A DNA stretch of 64,000 nucleotides from positions 682,001 through 746,000 of the forward strand of contig JAHQRK010000030.1 of assembly GCA_019828595.1 (NCBI GenBank), read 5' to 3'. The stretch comes from Aphanomyces cochlioides. Its lineage: Eukaryota > Oomycota > Saprolegniomycetes > Saprolegniales > Verrucalvaceae. A program made the translations under genes and the position numbers. The notes beneath the pieces were generated by a model. The model was not told where the DNA came from. It made no database searches and saw only the letters and a program-made list of their open reading frames with translations. Of the stretch, positions 1 to 10,159 are shown one piece after another. The first letter of the stretch is position 1, and every line of letters begins with the position of its first letter.

Positions 1-1
1 A

Positions 2-797
2 CTATGTAGCATACCTCTTTTCCCCAAGAACGCTAGGTATAAGAGATTCATGTATCCAGTCCTTGAAAGCTCGCACTGAGCGCACGTTCGACTTCGTTGA
101 TTTGAGGAAGACTCGACACCGTATTCGAACATCTTCATCATGGATGAGGGACTTAGTCTTAATGTTGTGGCCGTGCTCTATAGAAGGCAGAAGTAGGTTT
201 TCAGCGTAAAATTCTGCCCACTGCCTCACAACGCGCGCTCCATACTCACCTAGAACAATGTAAAATTGATGGAAACGTATCATTACCTCTACCCAGGCTG
301 AGTACAGCTGTACGAGAAGCATCCATTCGGCCAATTCCACCTTGAATACGTGCAAAGTATATTTCCACAGACCTCAATCGAAACACATCGTAGAGACTAG
401 CGTCTCGAAACATAGCATTGGACTTTCTGGCGTTTGTCGCCGTCGTCAATCTTGAGCGGAGTTCGGCAAGTAAAGTATTTACGACACCCGGGGAGAACCC
501 AGCCAAGCTTTTGTCGGTCGTCTTTCGAGGTACGATGGCGTCATCACCCCAAAAAGCCGTGAGGGGCTTAATCCCTAAGCTGTCGACAAGGTTCATCATG
601 TCTTTTTTGCGCTTTCTTTCACGCTGAAGGGTTTTTTCACCACATCCCCAAGCCTTCGGCAAACTCGTGAGGTCCTTAGGAAATGCTAGACCCAAAGAAG
701 ACTGATCAAACATCAGTGGCGGTGTAGTTTGAATGGAAGTATCACACACCCAAGAGTCGATTGTGTCATCATCTTCGTCCATCCAGGGACCATACAC
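2..797 (-). pseudogene. Broken transposase-like gene, runs off left edge
   Basis: Two overlapping minus-strand reading frames (797-246 and 355-2) look like one gene broken by a frameshift or a missed intron near 250-290. The first frame carries a basic stretch (RERKRKK) and ends in the wrong frame after an RMDAS segment; the second contains GARVVRQWAEFY, then KTKSLIHDEDV and FKDWIHESLIP. That order resembles the N-terminal part of DDE-type transposase-derived proteins seen in oomycetes and fungi. The catalytic part would lie left of position 1. The family assignment is from memory of the pattern and is weak; it could instead be a host gene with an intron. Confidence 0.35.
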
Positions 798-1678
798 TAA
801 ACCATCATCCTAACGCATGGGTTTCACATTATTGTGTGGCTTTTGTGTCACTTGCCTCATGTTTATGGTCGATGTCTTTAATACGAGTTAGATCATGGAT
901 CTTTGTCTTCTTTGCGCCTGCAAGTCTTCTCAAATGTGCCGAACGCTTGTTGTCTCTGCCCATTGTTTTACGACTGAGGCATCAGCCAATTGCCGCCATC
1001 CGGATAAAGGATGCTTGAATCCGGATAACGGCTGTGTGACTGGACAAAATTCAGTCCACCCCATATAAAAATGCGCAACATGGCTCAACTTCAAACCCTT
1101 ATTTCTCATGACCTAGGCATCGTACAGAAAATAATGAATCATAGAAATGTTCCTATTTATCTTCTCTATCCATCTATGATGCCGCTTTCCTTCTCAGCTA
1201 TCGTCAACATTGGTCGATTTCGTCTCCAAAATGATGCTCAAAATTGTCGGGTACAGTTGCGAGACACCATACTAGTAGGACACTTCAGACTCTATATTAA
1301 AGAACATGTAAGACTTAGAATTTGGTTAAAAGAACGTCCATGTATTTCTTAAACAGCTCTTTTTTATGGTTTGGTGACTTCCAGTCACCAAATGCGGGCT
1401 TCAACCTCGATACTAGCAAAGCCCTGAGCAGTCGTGAAAGATTGAAAAGAAAAGAGATAGGCAGGAAGAGCTATGTACTCTGTTGTAACAAGATGCATCG
1501 TCTTGGGTCTAAATTTTCCAAAATATCAACAACTAAACGACGAGATTGTGTAGCATAGTCTCAATCAGGATGAAAGTCACTGATGAAGCATTCAATGAGA
1601 TATTCCAGGCGAGATGCAATAGCAGGAAGTGCTGTGCTAGTCAAGCAAGTGCAGAAACTACGAAGCGCAGCGACATGG

Positions 1679-1693
1679 CCGGAAATTATCCGG
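1679..1693. repeat. Palindromic motif copy 1
   Basis: CCGGAAATTATCCGG, with inverted CCGGA/TCCGG arms. First of five dispersed copies in the unique region; the sequence around it does not match the flanks of the other copies. Confidence 0.5.
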
Positions 1694-2549
1694 AGGTGTC
1701 CATTTGACAACATTGAGCTCTTGACGATCTTGACTGCATGAATTATCAAATTGAAGAATGCTTGTTTCAGCTTCATGGGCATTCGAGACGCAGTGAACTT
1801 GGGCTAGAAGTTGTCACTCGAACTCCAAGTAATGCGGAATCGGCGCTCCAACGACGCTGAACGACGTCTCGCCGGGGAAGAACACGATGCACATACCACA
1901 AGAAAACGACGTATGGCAATCGGTCGGCTGTCGTCCAGCGTTAACGATGAAGTACGCTCTGTGTAGCCCACAAAGAGTCCCTTTGCAGTCGACATGATTG
2001 CAGCGACGCTTGGAAAAAATGAGATCTGTTGAGAACTCGGTATTGCCGGCTACATGTGTTATACCGAGAACACTGGCACTCTATTTAACATTAAGTTTCG
2101 CACGACGCCGGGCTTCCAATTGATTCAATTCCAGGGCGATTCCGGCCACACAGTTGTCCCGCTCATATTCCGAAAGCTGGGAAACATCGAATTGCTGTGG
2201 GTTCCCGTTGGGCGTACAGGACCACTATGGCGTCGGCAGCGGCATCAGGACTTTATCCCGAGAGCTGAGCATGGACATCACGATGAAGAAACTCACACTG
2301 GTTGGCGCTGCCTGGTTAATCAACTTGAGCTGGCCGGTCGTCATACTGCTCGACGCGGAACGGTGGAGACCTACTTGGGCTGGACGAGCGGTCGTCCAAG
2401 ATCTTCTTTGGGATTTTGAGCGACCGTCTGCCCATGTTTAGCTTCCAGCGTCGACCGTATATGGTTCTTCGTTGGGCAATTGGCGGTACACTGTACTTGT
2501 TGCTTGTTCATGGCAGTCACACCGTTTCCAGCTCCGCCCTATAAAAGTG

Positions 2550-2564
2550 CCGGAAAATATCCGG
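2550..2564. repeat. Palindromic motif copy 2
   Basis: CCGGAAAATATCCGG, one base different from copy 1, 871 bp further on. Confidence 0.5.
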
Positions 2565-2689
2565 ATGCGTCCTTTTGAATTTGTCGAGATCTGACAACTA
2601 GATTTGAATAGGTAAAAGCTTACAAGTGACACTGGGTCGATGCCTGTCACTGCCACAGCATGCTGGAAGGAAGGCACGAGCACGGGTAT

Positions 2690-2863
2690 TCAAGACGCTA
2701 TCAACAACGGGGTTGGAAGTTTCTCCATGCGCTCCCAGGCACAGTCATCGCATTTAACGACGGTTGACGTGCGCTCGGTGAAGAATTCATCGCATTTAGC
2801 ACAAGAACGCAAAGAGGTGCAGCAGTCGGTCGCAGAACGGCCGCTCCACGTGTCTATGAAGAT
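2690..2863 (-). CDS. Short reading frame with two CxxC pairs (partial or relic)
   Basis: Between an upstream in-frame TGA (2864-2866) and a TGA at 2690-2692 lies an open frame of 58 codons without a clear start. It reads CAKCDEFF, a 13-residue spacer, then KCDDCAWE: cysteines encoded near 2803, 2794, 2752 and 2743. Such a CxxC-x13-CxxC layout is typical of small zinc ribbons. The two pairs sit in near-repeats (AAATGCGATGA twice), so the pattern may come from a DNA duplication. It is probably an exon or relic of a zinc-binding protein; no family recognised. Confidence 0.25.
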   Translation of the reverse strand: MFIDTWSGRSATDCCTSLRSCAKCDEFFTERTSTVVKCDDCAWERMEKLPTPLLIAS

Positions 2864-3596
2864 TCAGATTGTGTTCATCACGATCGATGTGGAGAATAAA
2901 GTGTGTCATTCGCTCCCGCGTGGTAACGGGAAGAAGCGCTTCCTTCCTCGAGAGTATTGGGTTTGATTTTGCACAGCATCTAGATTCAAATTGATCCATT
3001 TAGATCGTCACAACAGCTGTCCCATTGACCAAATTTCAAAGTCATCCTTGCAACGGGAATAATGAACCATATCGTGTGCAATGTCAACAGCAAGATAGTC
3101 GTTCTCGTCTATCCCGACGGCCACGTTGGTCTTCGAAATGAGCCCGTCGCAGCCTAGAATATCTTGAGATATTAGACGTCCAAGTGAATTGTCTTTCAAT
3201 TTTTGATTCAATGCCATGAAAAGGTAGAAATTTACCGGTCGTGATATCACTTGAGTACAATGGCGACGGACCTAATTAAGGCGTTTGAATTGGTCAAAAG
3301 ATTTCATTGATCCTTGAGTTTCACATTGCTACTTGACTATTATACTAGGGATAGAAATAAATAAAATAGCGTTTGGATCAACTGAAATAGGATTTGCACA
3401 GATATCCACGACTAGAAAAGATTTCAACTTTCTTAGATCCTTGTTTTCTTACTCGAACGGAAGTCATTAGCCTGAAGCAGATTAATGGTTGGAGCTAACC
3501 TAAGGATACAAAGTACCCAAAAGCGGCACAAGCCATAAAGCGTAAAGCTTATCAATGCAATGTGTGGATATCCAAGCATTATCCTCATTTCAATAT

Positions 3597-3611
3597 CTGG
3601 AAATTATCCGG
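3597..3611. repeat. Palindromic motif copy 3
   Basis: CTGGAAATTATCCGG, one mismatch to copy 1, 1,047 bp after copy 2. Confidence 0.45.
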
Positions 3612-4591
3612 ACGAAGCTTTTGGACGATCGAACGACAAATCTGAGTGATTGGCCTCTAGTTGGTCTCAAGTTTTCAGGAAATCATGAATCCTATACACC
3701 AGTTTTGTGCAGAAACAATGCGACTTAAAGCAATGGCATACATCGAAAACGTGAATAGAACGAGATCGCAGGGTCATTCACAATATGTGAATTGAAGAAT
3801 ATGAGATAAGCTTAATCACAGGCTGTGATTAACAGGGCTCAATGTTTCTCCTCAGAAATTATATTGGGCTTAGATTGAATTAGAGCTGTTATCATCGACT
3901 TCAGTGTATAATGAGACCAAGAAAACACGACGACGAGTATTGATTCTTCTCTTCTATACATAAATTTTTAGTCTGCTGAGAGACCACCTGCATCACTTGC
4001 CTAACAATTTGCGCGTACTGAAAGCTTTTGTAAAACAAAGTAACCTTGAAAGCAAGCTGGTAAATGGGGTTAAATTGCTAAAATTGCACTGTTATATACC
4101 AAAATGAGCCATATTGCGACAATTATACGACGTTCGCCGTGTTATTCTGGACAGAATGCAACCTTTGTCAGTATATAACGTAGTGGAAATATGAGATATT
4201 TGATATATTGAGCTGCACAGATCCCTCTGCATCATTTGTATGTCAAATTAAGTCGCAGAAATCAAACGGCTTATAACTCCGCGAAATGTTTGACTTGACT
4301 AAATGATCCAGGGTTGGCGAAATAAACCTGAACTGCCAAGAAAGTTATAAATCAATAAAGACTTGGTGGACTTCTTGGACACTGGAACAAAATAACTTTT
4401 ATCCCAAGTAGTCCAATGGCGACTTGGATCTAGTGGAAGAGCAAGCTCTAGCACGATAGAAATGGTGGCAAAAGGCACCCATGTGGTCCAAGAACTATTC
4501 AAAACAATGGACTGATTTAAACTGAAACATCCTTAAAATACAGGTAATTTCAGATTTTTGCAATTCTGAATGTGAGCCCATATTCAAGTTT

Positions 4592-4606
4592 ACGGAAATT
4601 ATCCGG
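4592..4606. repeat. Palindromic motif copy 4
   Basis: ACGGAAATTATCCGG, one mismatch to copy 1, 995 bp after copy 3. Confidence 0.45.
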
Positions 4607-6089
4607 AAGTGACTTCCATATCAAATGAGAGTATTATCATCATTTCAAATACTTGGTGGATCTTACGAAGGTTTTACTGCGGTTATGCTCGAAAATTACA
4701 TATGCAAAGAACTAACTGCATGTCCTGTGAAGTATGAATGCAGACCAGTGAACTAAATTTCCAACATTCAACACTTAACTCCCAATTTAAGATTGAACTC
4801 AGAGAAGTGTGGTCCATGCTGAGTAATGCACAGACGAACATTCTATGACCAACGACACAAGTTAAGAACCGACACGTCAGCCTTGCAGGTTCCTTGAGAA
4901 TCTCTCAAGGTGCTGTTCCAAATTGCCATGTTGTTGGATTTCGACTAAGTCATTCTGGCTAGTCAGAGTTCATTCAGATGGCCTGGAACGCACTGCATGT
5001 ATGCAAGTTGAGCAATTTTCCGAATTATCGTTTTCAAATTCTCCGAAAGATTTATAGTCGAGGTCACGATTGCTGAACACCTCATTTGATTGATTCTTGC
5101 GACTTCACGATTTCAGGGCAAGCTCGTTCAAAATCGGCTGAATCGGCCTGCAAAGTCTCAACAGTCGAGCTAAATACTAGGCTTGGTTTGCTGTCAGTTT
5201 ATGATGATTAAGCTTAACCGAGGAAATGTGATAGACAATGCAGTAGAGACTTTTAACAATTCCGAAATTTCAATTTCCGGAATGAATACTTCGAGCAGAC
5301 GACTACTTCGAAATTCGACTAGCTCAAATTCCGGTCGGAATTTGCTTGAAATAAACGTTTCGGGAGCCTCGAATCGTCCTGTGGTACTTCTGAGCCTCTG
5401 CTGATGCAAGACCAATCAATCTTGAGGAGTTATGTAAAGCCAGCGCTTATTCTGTGTTACTCATTGTCCCAACTGCAGCCGGCATGCATTGCCTGTAGAG
5501 AATATTGCTTGGAGTGAAAACGACGACATCTTACTGCTTCATGAAGTTACTAGTGTTAAGCCATTTGAAAAGCTTAAAAACTAAGGGAAATTCAACGTAG
5601 CTTGCAGACGTTAGAAATGCAACGCCCACCCATGCGCACGATGAGTCAGACGCACGGCAATGAGTCTATCCTTCAGCACTACAGAATTCGTCTTTATTCA
5701 GAGTCCAATCAATGCAGTGCAGCCCGGTAGTAATGCTTGCAAAAGCGGAAAATGATATTCCTGAGTTGCTAAACGTCGTGCCCAAATTGCGCTTTCAAAT
5801 TTGCATTTCCCAATCGAACGAAGACGAAATCCGCAATTTGGTCAAATTACAGAATTGCTAAATGTCTCTAATGCTGATTCTATTTGTCAAATGGAACGAC
5901 TCCTACATCACTGATTAACTGAAATACTGCCAAGCTGCTATTCGTATCTTTCCATGCTGTGGAGCTCTGCGGCTAAAACGACATAGATAATTTGGCTTCC
6001 TCAAGAAGAAAATCAAACATGACTAAAATGTCCACGACATAAGTTAACTCTGAGATTGAAAGCACATCAGCTGAGTTGTATCAGTACAA

Positions 6090-6347
6090 TTACAAAACTC
6101 GATTAACCACCCTTTTGCTCCAACCTGTCCATGAATACGACATAGAGAATTCGTTCAAAGACATTTCTTTGCACATTGATTTCCTTAGTTTGTTGTCGAC
6201 ATAAGGTACAAGTAAACAAATCAATACCCAACCCAAGTGCTCGAGCCGCATCCAAGACACTTCGTCCCGTCTTTTGAGATTACTATTAATACCTGCGTCC
6301 AAGAATAAGTGCTCATTTTCACATTTTCGCTGTATATTCCACACCAA
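6090..6347 (-). pseudogene. Possible degenerate ankyrin-repeat fragment
   Basis: An 85-codon minus-strand frame contains LFLDAGINSNLKRRD followed by a helix-like stretch ending ICLLVPYVDN. The spacing of LLLxAGxxxN...D...LG...ICLL resembles an ankyrin repeat with decayed core positions (the TPLHxA segment is replaced by SWMRLE). No neighbouring repeats are readable in frame. This may be a relic; chance resemblance is possible. Confidence 0.22.
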
Positions 6348-6620
6348 CTGAAGGGTTCAGACCAGAAAATATACCACAGCCTGTGGTAAAGTTTAACCTT
6401 GCTGTGTGTCGACGAATATTTCGTTCATGTCTCCAGCATTAATGGACTCCATGTGCTTTCCGGACTCCTGAGAACCGGAAATTACCCGGCGTCAAATACA
6501 ACAAAATCAAAATATATTATTCCCCTATTGACAAACAATAGTGATCAAAAACTACACACAGGCAAAATAAACATATAATACTGCTTATATTTTGACATAA
6601 AACTACAATATTGATATATT
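6348..6620. other. AT-rich boundary DNA left of the tRNA array
   Basis: No gene. Contains palindromic motif copy 5 and a strongly AT-rich run (about 6495-6620) that joins the array abruptly. Confidence 0.5.
6476..6490. repeat. Palindromic motif copy 5
   Basis: CCGGAAATTACCCGG, one mismatch to copy 1, 1,884 bp after copy 4. Confidence 0.45.
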
Positions 6621-6626
6621 ATCCCC

Positions 6627-7217
6627 TTCTTAGCGCTTCTAAAGCCAGACACACTTGCAGATTCATTTCATCTGTGGACGCACATTTTGTCCACTTCGCC
6701 TTGTCCACAAGAGTGTCCTCGGTCAGTCTCCAACTTTCCATTTCATTCACTTTGTTCACTACATTCCAACTGTCGTGTATAATCATATTGTTGAAAGGAT
6801 GGATCTCTTTCTGTTCTAAATCTCGGTACGAAAGTCGTTTTTTGGCCATAACTTTATCAATTCTGCTCCGATTTGCATGAAACCAGTTGCAAACGATAGG
6901 TTTTGATCATACCTATCGTTTGGCACCGGTGGCGTGGCAAAAGAACGATTTACGCCCGAGTTATGCGCAAAAAACGACTTTTACGCGCAAACAGGTTGTC
7001 CAAAGGATGTGCATGTCTTTCGTTTAATATATTTGACATCCGTTATCCATACGAACAGCCAACGCTCTCACGACTCGTGTCATTGAAACAATAGTTCATC
7101 ATGATTGGAATTCATTCCTGGACATTCAAATATTCAAATACAGGTTGTAGGAATGTATAAAAACCGGAAGGACGAAATTAGTGTGTGTGTCCAGAAGTGA
7201 TAAAAGTTAAAACGTAG
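6627..7217. repeat. Array spacer, unit 1 (leftmost)
   Basis: A full 591-bp spacer identical in layout to the others, starting TTCTTAGCGCTTC and ending TTAAAACGTAG next to the tRNA 3' end. It is preceded only by ATCCCC (6621-6626), the first six nucleotides of a lost tRNA gene read on the minus strand. Confidence 0.9.
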
Positions 7218-7263
7218 TGGAGAAGCAGGGTATCGATCCCTGTACCTCCCGCATGCTAAGCGG
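7218..7263 (-). pseudogene. tRNA-Ala 3' part (nt 28-73), unit 1
   Basis: Holds the anticodon arm, T arm and 3' acceptor strand. It is cut off from its 5' part (7495-7538) by the 231-bp SINE-like element; 7247-7263 is the left target-site duplication. Confidence 0.9.
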
Positions 7264-7494
7264 TTTATTGAGTATATTACCTAGGTTATAGTGGATATGA
7301 ACTACTTTAACTCAGCTGGACCAGGTCTAACGGCTTTGTCTTGATAGTTCTACCTTTTCGGTAGTACAGCGATTCGACACGTTTTTACAGAACGGCCACA
7401 TTAAACTGACACTTTCATTCCGGTAACCGCTTCCGGACAATCCTTCTCTTGTAAGTTCGAGGCGCACTTAAGTTTCCCGATCACATACATCCCA
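7264..7494 (-). mobile_element. SINE-like non-autonomous element in tRNA anticodon arm
   Basis: A 231-bp insertion flanked by a 17-bp duplication of the anticodon arm (7247-7263 and 7495-7511), the same target as LINE B. On the minus strand it ends AATATACTCA plus six bases; LINE B also ends AATATACTCA plus a few bases, while the rest is unrelated to the LINE B tail. It encodes no protein. Possible Pol III boxes are TGTCCGGAAGCGG (7439-7427) and GTGTCGAATCG (7380-7370), 46 bp apart. Near its 5' end GGGATGTA (7493-7486) matches nt 2-9 of the tRNA-Ala. A short hairpin lies at 7350-7364. Likely a SINE moved by LINE B machinery; a diverged 5'-truncated LINE is the alternative. Confidence 0.7.
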
Positions 7495-7538
7495 TCCCGC
7501 ATGCTAAGCGGGCGCTCTACCATCTGAGCTACATCCCC
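7495..7538 (-). pseudogene. tRNA-Ala 5' part (nt 1-44), unit 1
   Basis: Contains acceptor 5' strand, D arm, A box and anticodon arm; lacks the B box. Both target sites are occupied in this unit: 7495-7511 is the SINE-like element's duplication, and 7524-7538 is the left duplication of LINE A1. Confidence 0.9.
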
Positions 7539-7600
7539 CCACTTTTACTTTTGCCGTCAACCACTCAAGTCAACAGCCAAAGTAAGGTACCCCTCGACCA

Positions 7601-10159
7601 ATGTCGTCTACCGCCGCCGCCGATGCTGCCAAGCACTCTATGCCGAATGTCTCCTCCGTGAAGTACCTTGACCCTTCTGGTCCACCAGTGGACGAGCAGG
7701 GTCCGACGCCGTCTCCTTCCGCCGACGCTCAAGATCGCCTTCTCCACGCACCCGCCAACGAAATCTCTGTCGAGTCCAACGCGAGCGAGTCCGACAAGCG
7801 CCATGAAGATGGATTCCACCACGCCGAAGACGCCGCCACGTCCCAACAAGCCCCTCCACCCGACCAAGCTAGCGACCCTGCGCCACGCCGAGTTATCATC
7901 GATCTCTCCGATCCCGTTGGTGCTCCGCCGCGCGAGAGTCCTCCTCAAAAAGAACAAGAACAACCCAAGAAAAAATCCTATGCCGACCTACTCAAGGGCG
8001 ATCAAGACAATGCACCTCCGAAACGAGTCAAGACTGTCGTCAACCGCCCCAAGCCGGAGTACCTCAGCAAACTCATCGACCTCGCGAGCCAAGAAGATGC
8101 AAACGAGGAAGACTTGCTTGAGGCCATCTCGCAGGCGACCCCAGTCAAGGTCAAGAAGGCCACCACCACGATGTGGATCGAAACTGATGGAGCCTTCTCC
8201 GACAAGGCCTATACCAACGAGAAGATCATCGACGCGATCTTCAAGGAAAACCAAGATGCCGAATGGGCGTACCTCCTATTGGAATTCGTTCAACTCAACA
8301 AAACGCGCACCGGCGACATCGTCGTGTCCATTACCTCGCGCGACGTGAAGGACATGCTCGCTGGGAAAACCATTTCGATCTTCGGCAAGGAGTTCACGAT
8401 TCCAGTGCCTACGGTCAAGGTCAGCGGATCATCTCAAGAATCGAACGACCCGATGGACAAGTTCTTCTTTATGGACATCGTGGGCATTCGATTCAACTTC
8501 GACTCTGCCAAGCTCTTCCGTTTGCTACGACGTTTGAAGATGAAGCCAATCTTTCAAGCGTATCGGCAACACATACCCAATGTTTCCTGCCAGTCCAATG
8601 TGTGGCGCGTCTACTTCTTGGAGGCAGAAGTCCCCAAACAACTAGTCGTCAACGGTCATCCAGCAGACCGACTGAAGATGGATGGTGTGGCCTACAATGT
8701 GTTTGTCAAGAACTTCCAACGCTCGGCTTCTCGCACCTCTTCTGCTTCACCTCATTGCTTGGACTTGGACCACGCCGCAGCGTTGATGCAAAGTCCGGAG
8801 AAGCAAGTGCCGGAACCAGAAGGACAAGGCGCAGTGGACCAAGGAGCCAAACAAACCAAACGCGCCAAAGTCAACGAGGAAAAACAACACGAAGAACCTA
8901 TAATCCAAGGTCAGGGTGAAGAGTCACAAAATATGGAAGTGATCCCTCCTCATACCGAGCCAAAATCAAACGAAGAACCTTTACTCCAGGGTAGAGAGGA
9001 AGAGCCACAAGACATGGAAGTCACACCTCTAGAGACCGAGCCAATTGTTCCTCCTGCTTCATCGCAGTTGAGCACCAACATGGAAGTCGATCCAAAATCA
9101 ACTAAACGCACCACGAGTCAATCTGTCGACGAAGATGGATTTGTTGTACCTCGTTCGAAGAAGCGAGTAGCCGCTGCACAAGCGTCCCCATCATTTGTAT
9201 CGTGGGCCTCCGACAACTTCTTCAATGCTCTCGCAACCATCGAAGCAACTACTATGCCAGTGGATTCTCAGCATGAAACACCAACTCGTGTGTACATACC
9301 TGCGATCAAGAAGATCCCAGAAGAAAGCTTGAAAGCACGTGACGCCTTCGTGAAGAGGCAACATGTTGTCGACAGCAAGCTTTGCTGGCACCCAGACAAC
9401 CTCACCATGGAGGAGCTTGTCCAAGTGCTCCAAGCCAGCGTTGGGGAAGGAGCTGCCTTCCAACACCACAACCAAGCCAACACCACGGACATCTCCGGAA
9501 CGGAACTTGATGTTGTCGACTACATACGTCGATGCAACGTTGACGGACTCTGGAAAGTCATCCATTCCCACACCCAAAGCATGAACGTCGTCCTAACCAA
9601 GTTAGCCACACATACGTACAGTGATTACCTCAAGGTCGTCCGTATGCACGCTTGGCAACGTTGGATGTCGGCGACACAACTACCAGTGGTCGATTCATTC
9701 ACGAATGGATTCAAGTTTACCTTTCAAGAACATCCAAAGTGGACCAGGCTTGAAGAAATCTCAAGCGTCTTGGGTTTCTTCGAGGACGCACCAAAACACC
9801 CTGCCTTCCCAACGGATCAAGTGGAAGATGCTCTTGCCGCTTTCGAACTATGGATCGCTGTGCAAGCTCCGTTAGTCTTCAGAAATGACGCATGGATCTT
9901 GTACCTCACTCGTCAGCCAGTAGCGTGGCTTCCAGCCAAACATGGCCGCATGTTGGCACCATCCACGCTCTGGGCTTTGCTGAAGTCGCTGTTCGGGCAA
10001 TACTTTGCGGAAGAACTGAATCGTGTGTGCAAAACCGAGATGTCTTCGCGGATATGGCAGCTCAGTATTGATGCCTACCAGCCTACAGACAGCTCGTTAA
10101 CAGCATTCGTTGGCAACGACAATACCCGCCTGCAACGCAGGAACAACTTGTTGTACTAA
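7601..10159 (+). CDS. LINE A1 ORF1 protein (852 aa)
   Basis: Probable RNA-binding Gag-like protein that would coat the LINE RNA. The N-terminal ~150 residues are Pro/Ser/acidic low complexity. Residues about 185-270 and 285-375 look like two RRM-like folds: the second has strand FFMDIVGI, helix AKLFRLLRRL, strand NVWRVYFLE and strand YNVFVKNF. About 380-530 is a charged, repetitive linker. The C-terminus (about 743-800, starting DALAAFELW) matches ORF1 of A2 and B. No CCHC knuckles seen. The start ATG is the first in the element, 62 bp from its 5' end. Its last bases overlap ORF2. Confidence 0.85.
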   Translation: MSSTAAADAAKHSMPNVSSVKYLDPSGPPVDEQGPTPSPSADAQDRLLHAPANEISVESNASESDKRHEDGFHHAEDAATSQQAPPPDQASDPAPRRVIIDLSDPVGAPPRESPPQKEQEQPKKKSYADLLKGDQDNAPPKRVKTVVNRPKPEYLSKLIDLASQEDANEEDLLEAISQATPVKVKKATTTMWIETDGAFSDKAYTNEKIIDAIFKENQDAEWAYLLLEFVQLNKTRTGDIVVSITSRDVKDMLAGKTISIFGKEFTIPVPTVKVSGSSQESNDPMDKFFFMDIVGIRFNFDSAKLFRLLRRLKMKPIFQAYRQHIPNVSCQSNVWRVYFLEAEVPKQLVVNGHPADRLKMDGVAYNVFVKNFQRSASRTSSASPHCLDLDHAAALMQSPEKQVPEPEGQGAVDQGAKQTKRAKVNEEKQHEEPIIQGQGEESQNMEVIPPHTEPKSNEEPLLQGREEEPQDMEVTPLETEPIVPPASSQLSTNMEVDPKSTKRTTSQSVDEDGFVVPRSKKRVAAAQASPSFVSWASDNFFNALATIEATTMPVDSQHETPTRVYIPAIKKIPEESLKARDAFVKRQHVVDSKLCWHPDNLTMEELVQVLQASVGEGAAFQHHNQANTTDISGTELDVVDYIRRCNVDGLWKVIHSHTQSMNVVLTKLATHTYSDYLKVVRMHAWQRWMSATQLPVVDSFTNGFKFTFQEHPKWTRLEEISSVLGFFEDAPKHPAFPTDQVEDALAAFELWIAVQAPLVFRNDAWILYLTRQPVAWLPAKHGRMLAPSTLWALLKSLFGQYFAEELNRVCKTEMSSRIWQLSIDAYQPTDSSLTAFVGNDNTRLQRRNNLLY

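Larger units (their letters stand above)
798..2689. other. Unique intergenic DNA, no gene recognised
   Basis: Open frames here are short and lack recognisable motifs; the longest, 2054-2419 plus, overlaps another frame of similar length and neither looks like a known protein. The stretch holds two copies of a palindromic motif (1679 and 2550). I see no RNA gene or transposon terminus. Confidence 0.5.
2864..6089. other. Unique AT-rich DNA, no gene recognised
   Basis: Holds palindromic motif copies 3 and 4 and an 80-codon minus-strand frame (3250-3008) that I do not recognise. The region 5260-5350 is rich in short TTCGAA/AATTCCG-type inverted words, so both strands are open for 73 codons there; this is a composition effect, not evidence for genes. 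Confidence 0.5.

Noticed and set aside
3008..3250. 80-codon minus-strand frame
   Set aside because: No recognisable domain and no supporting context; left as unexplained sequence.
5183..5415. Overlapping 73-codon frames on both strands
   Set aside because: Produced by a locally self-complementary, TTCGAA-rich stretch; neither has a protein-like pattern.
7539..7600. Self-cleaving ribozyme at the LINE 5' ends
   Set aside because: The short leaders of A1, A2 and B do not show an obvious double-pseudoknot pattern by eye; a covariance-model search would be decisive.
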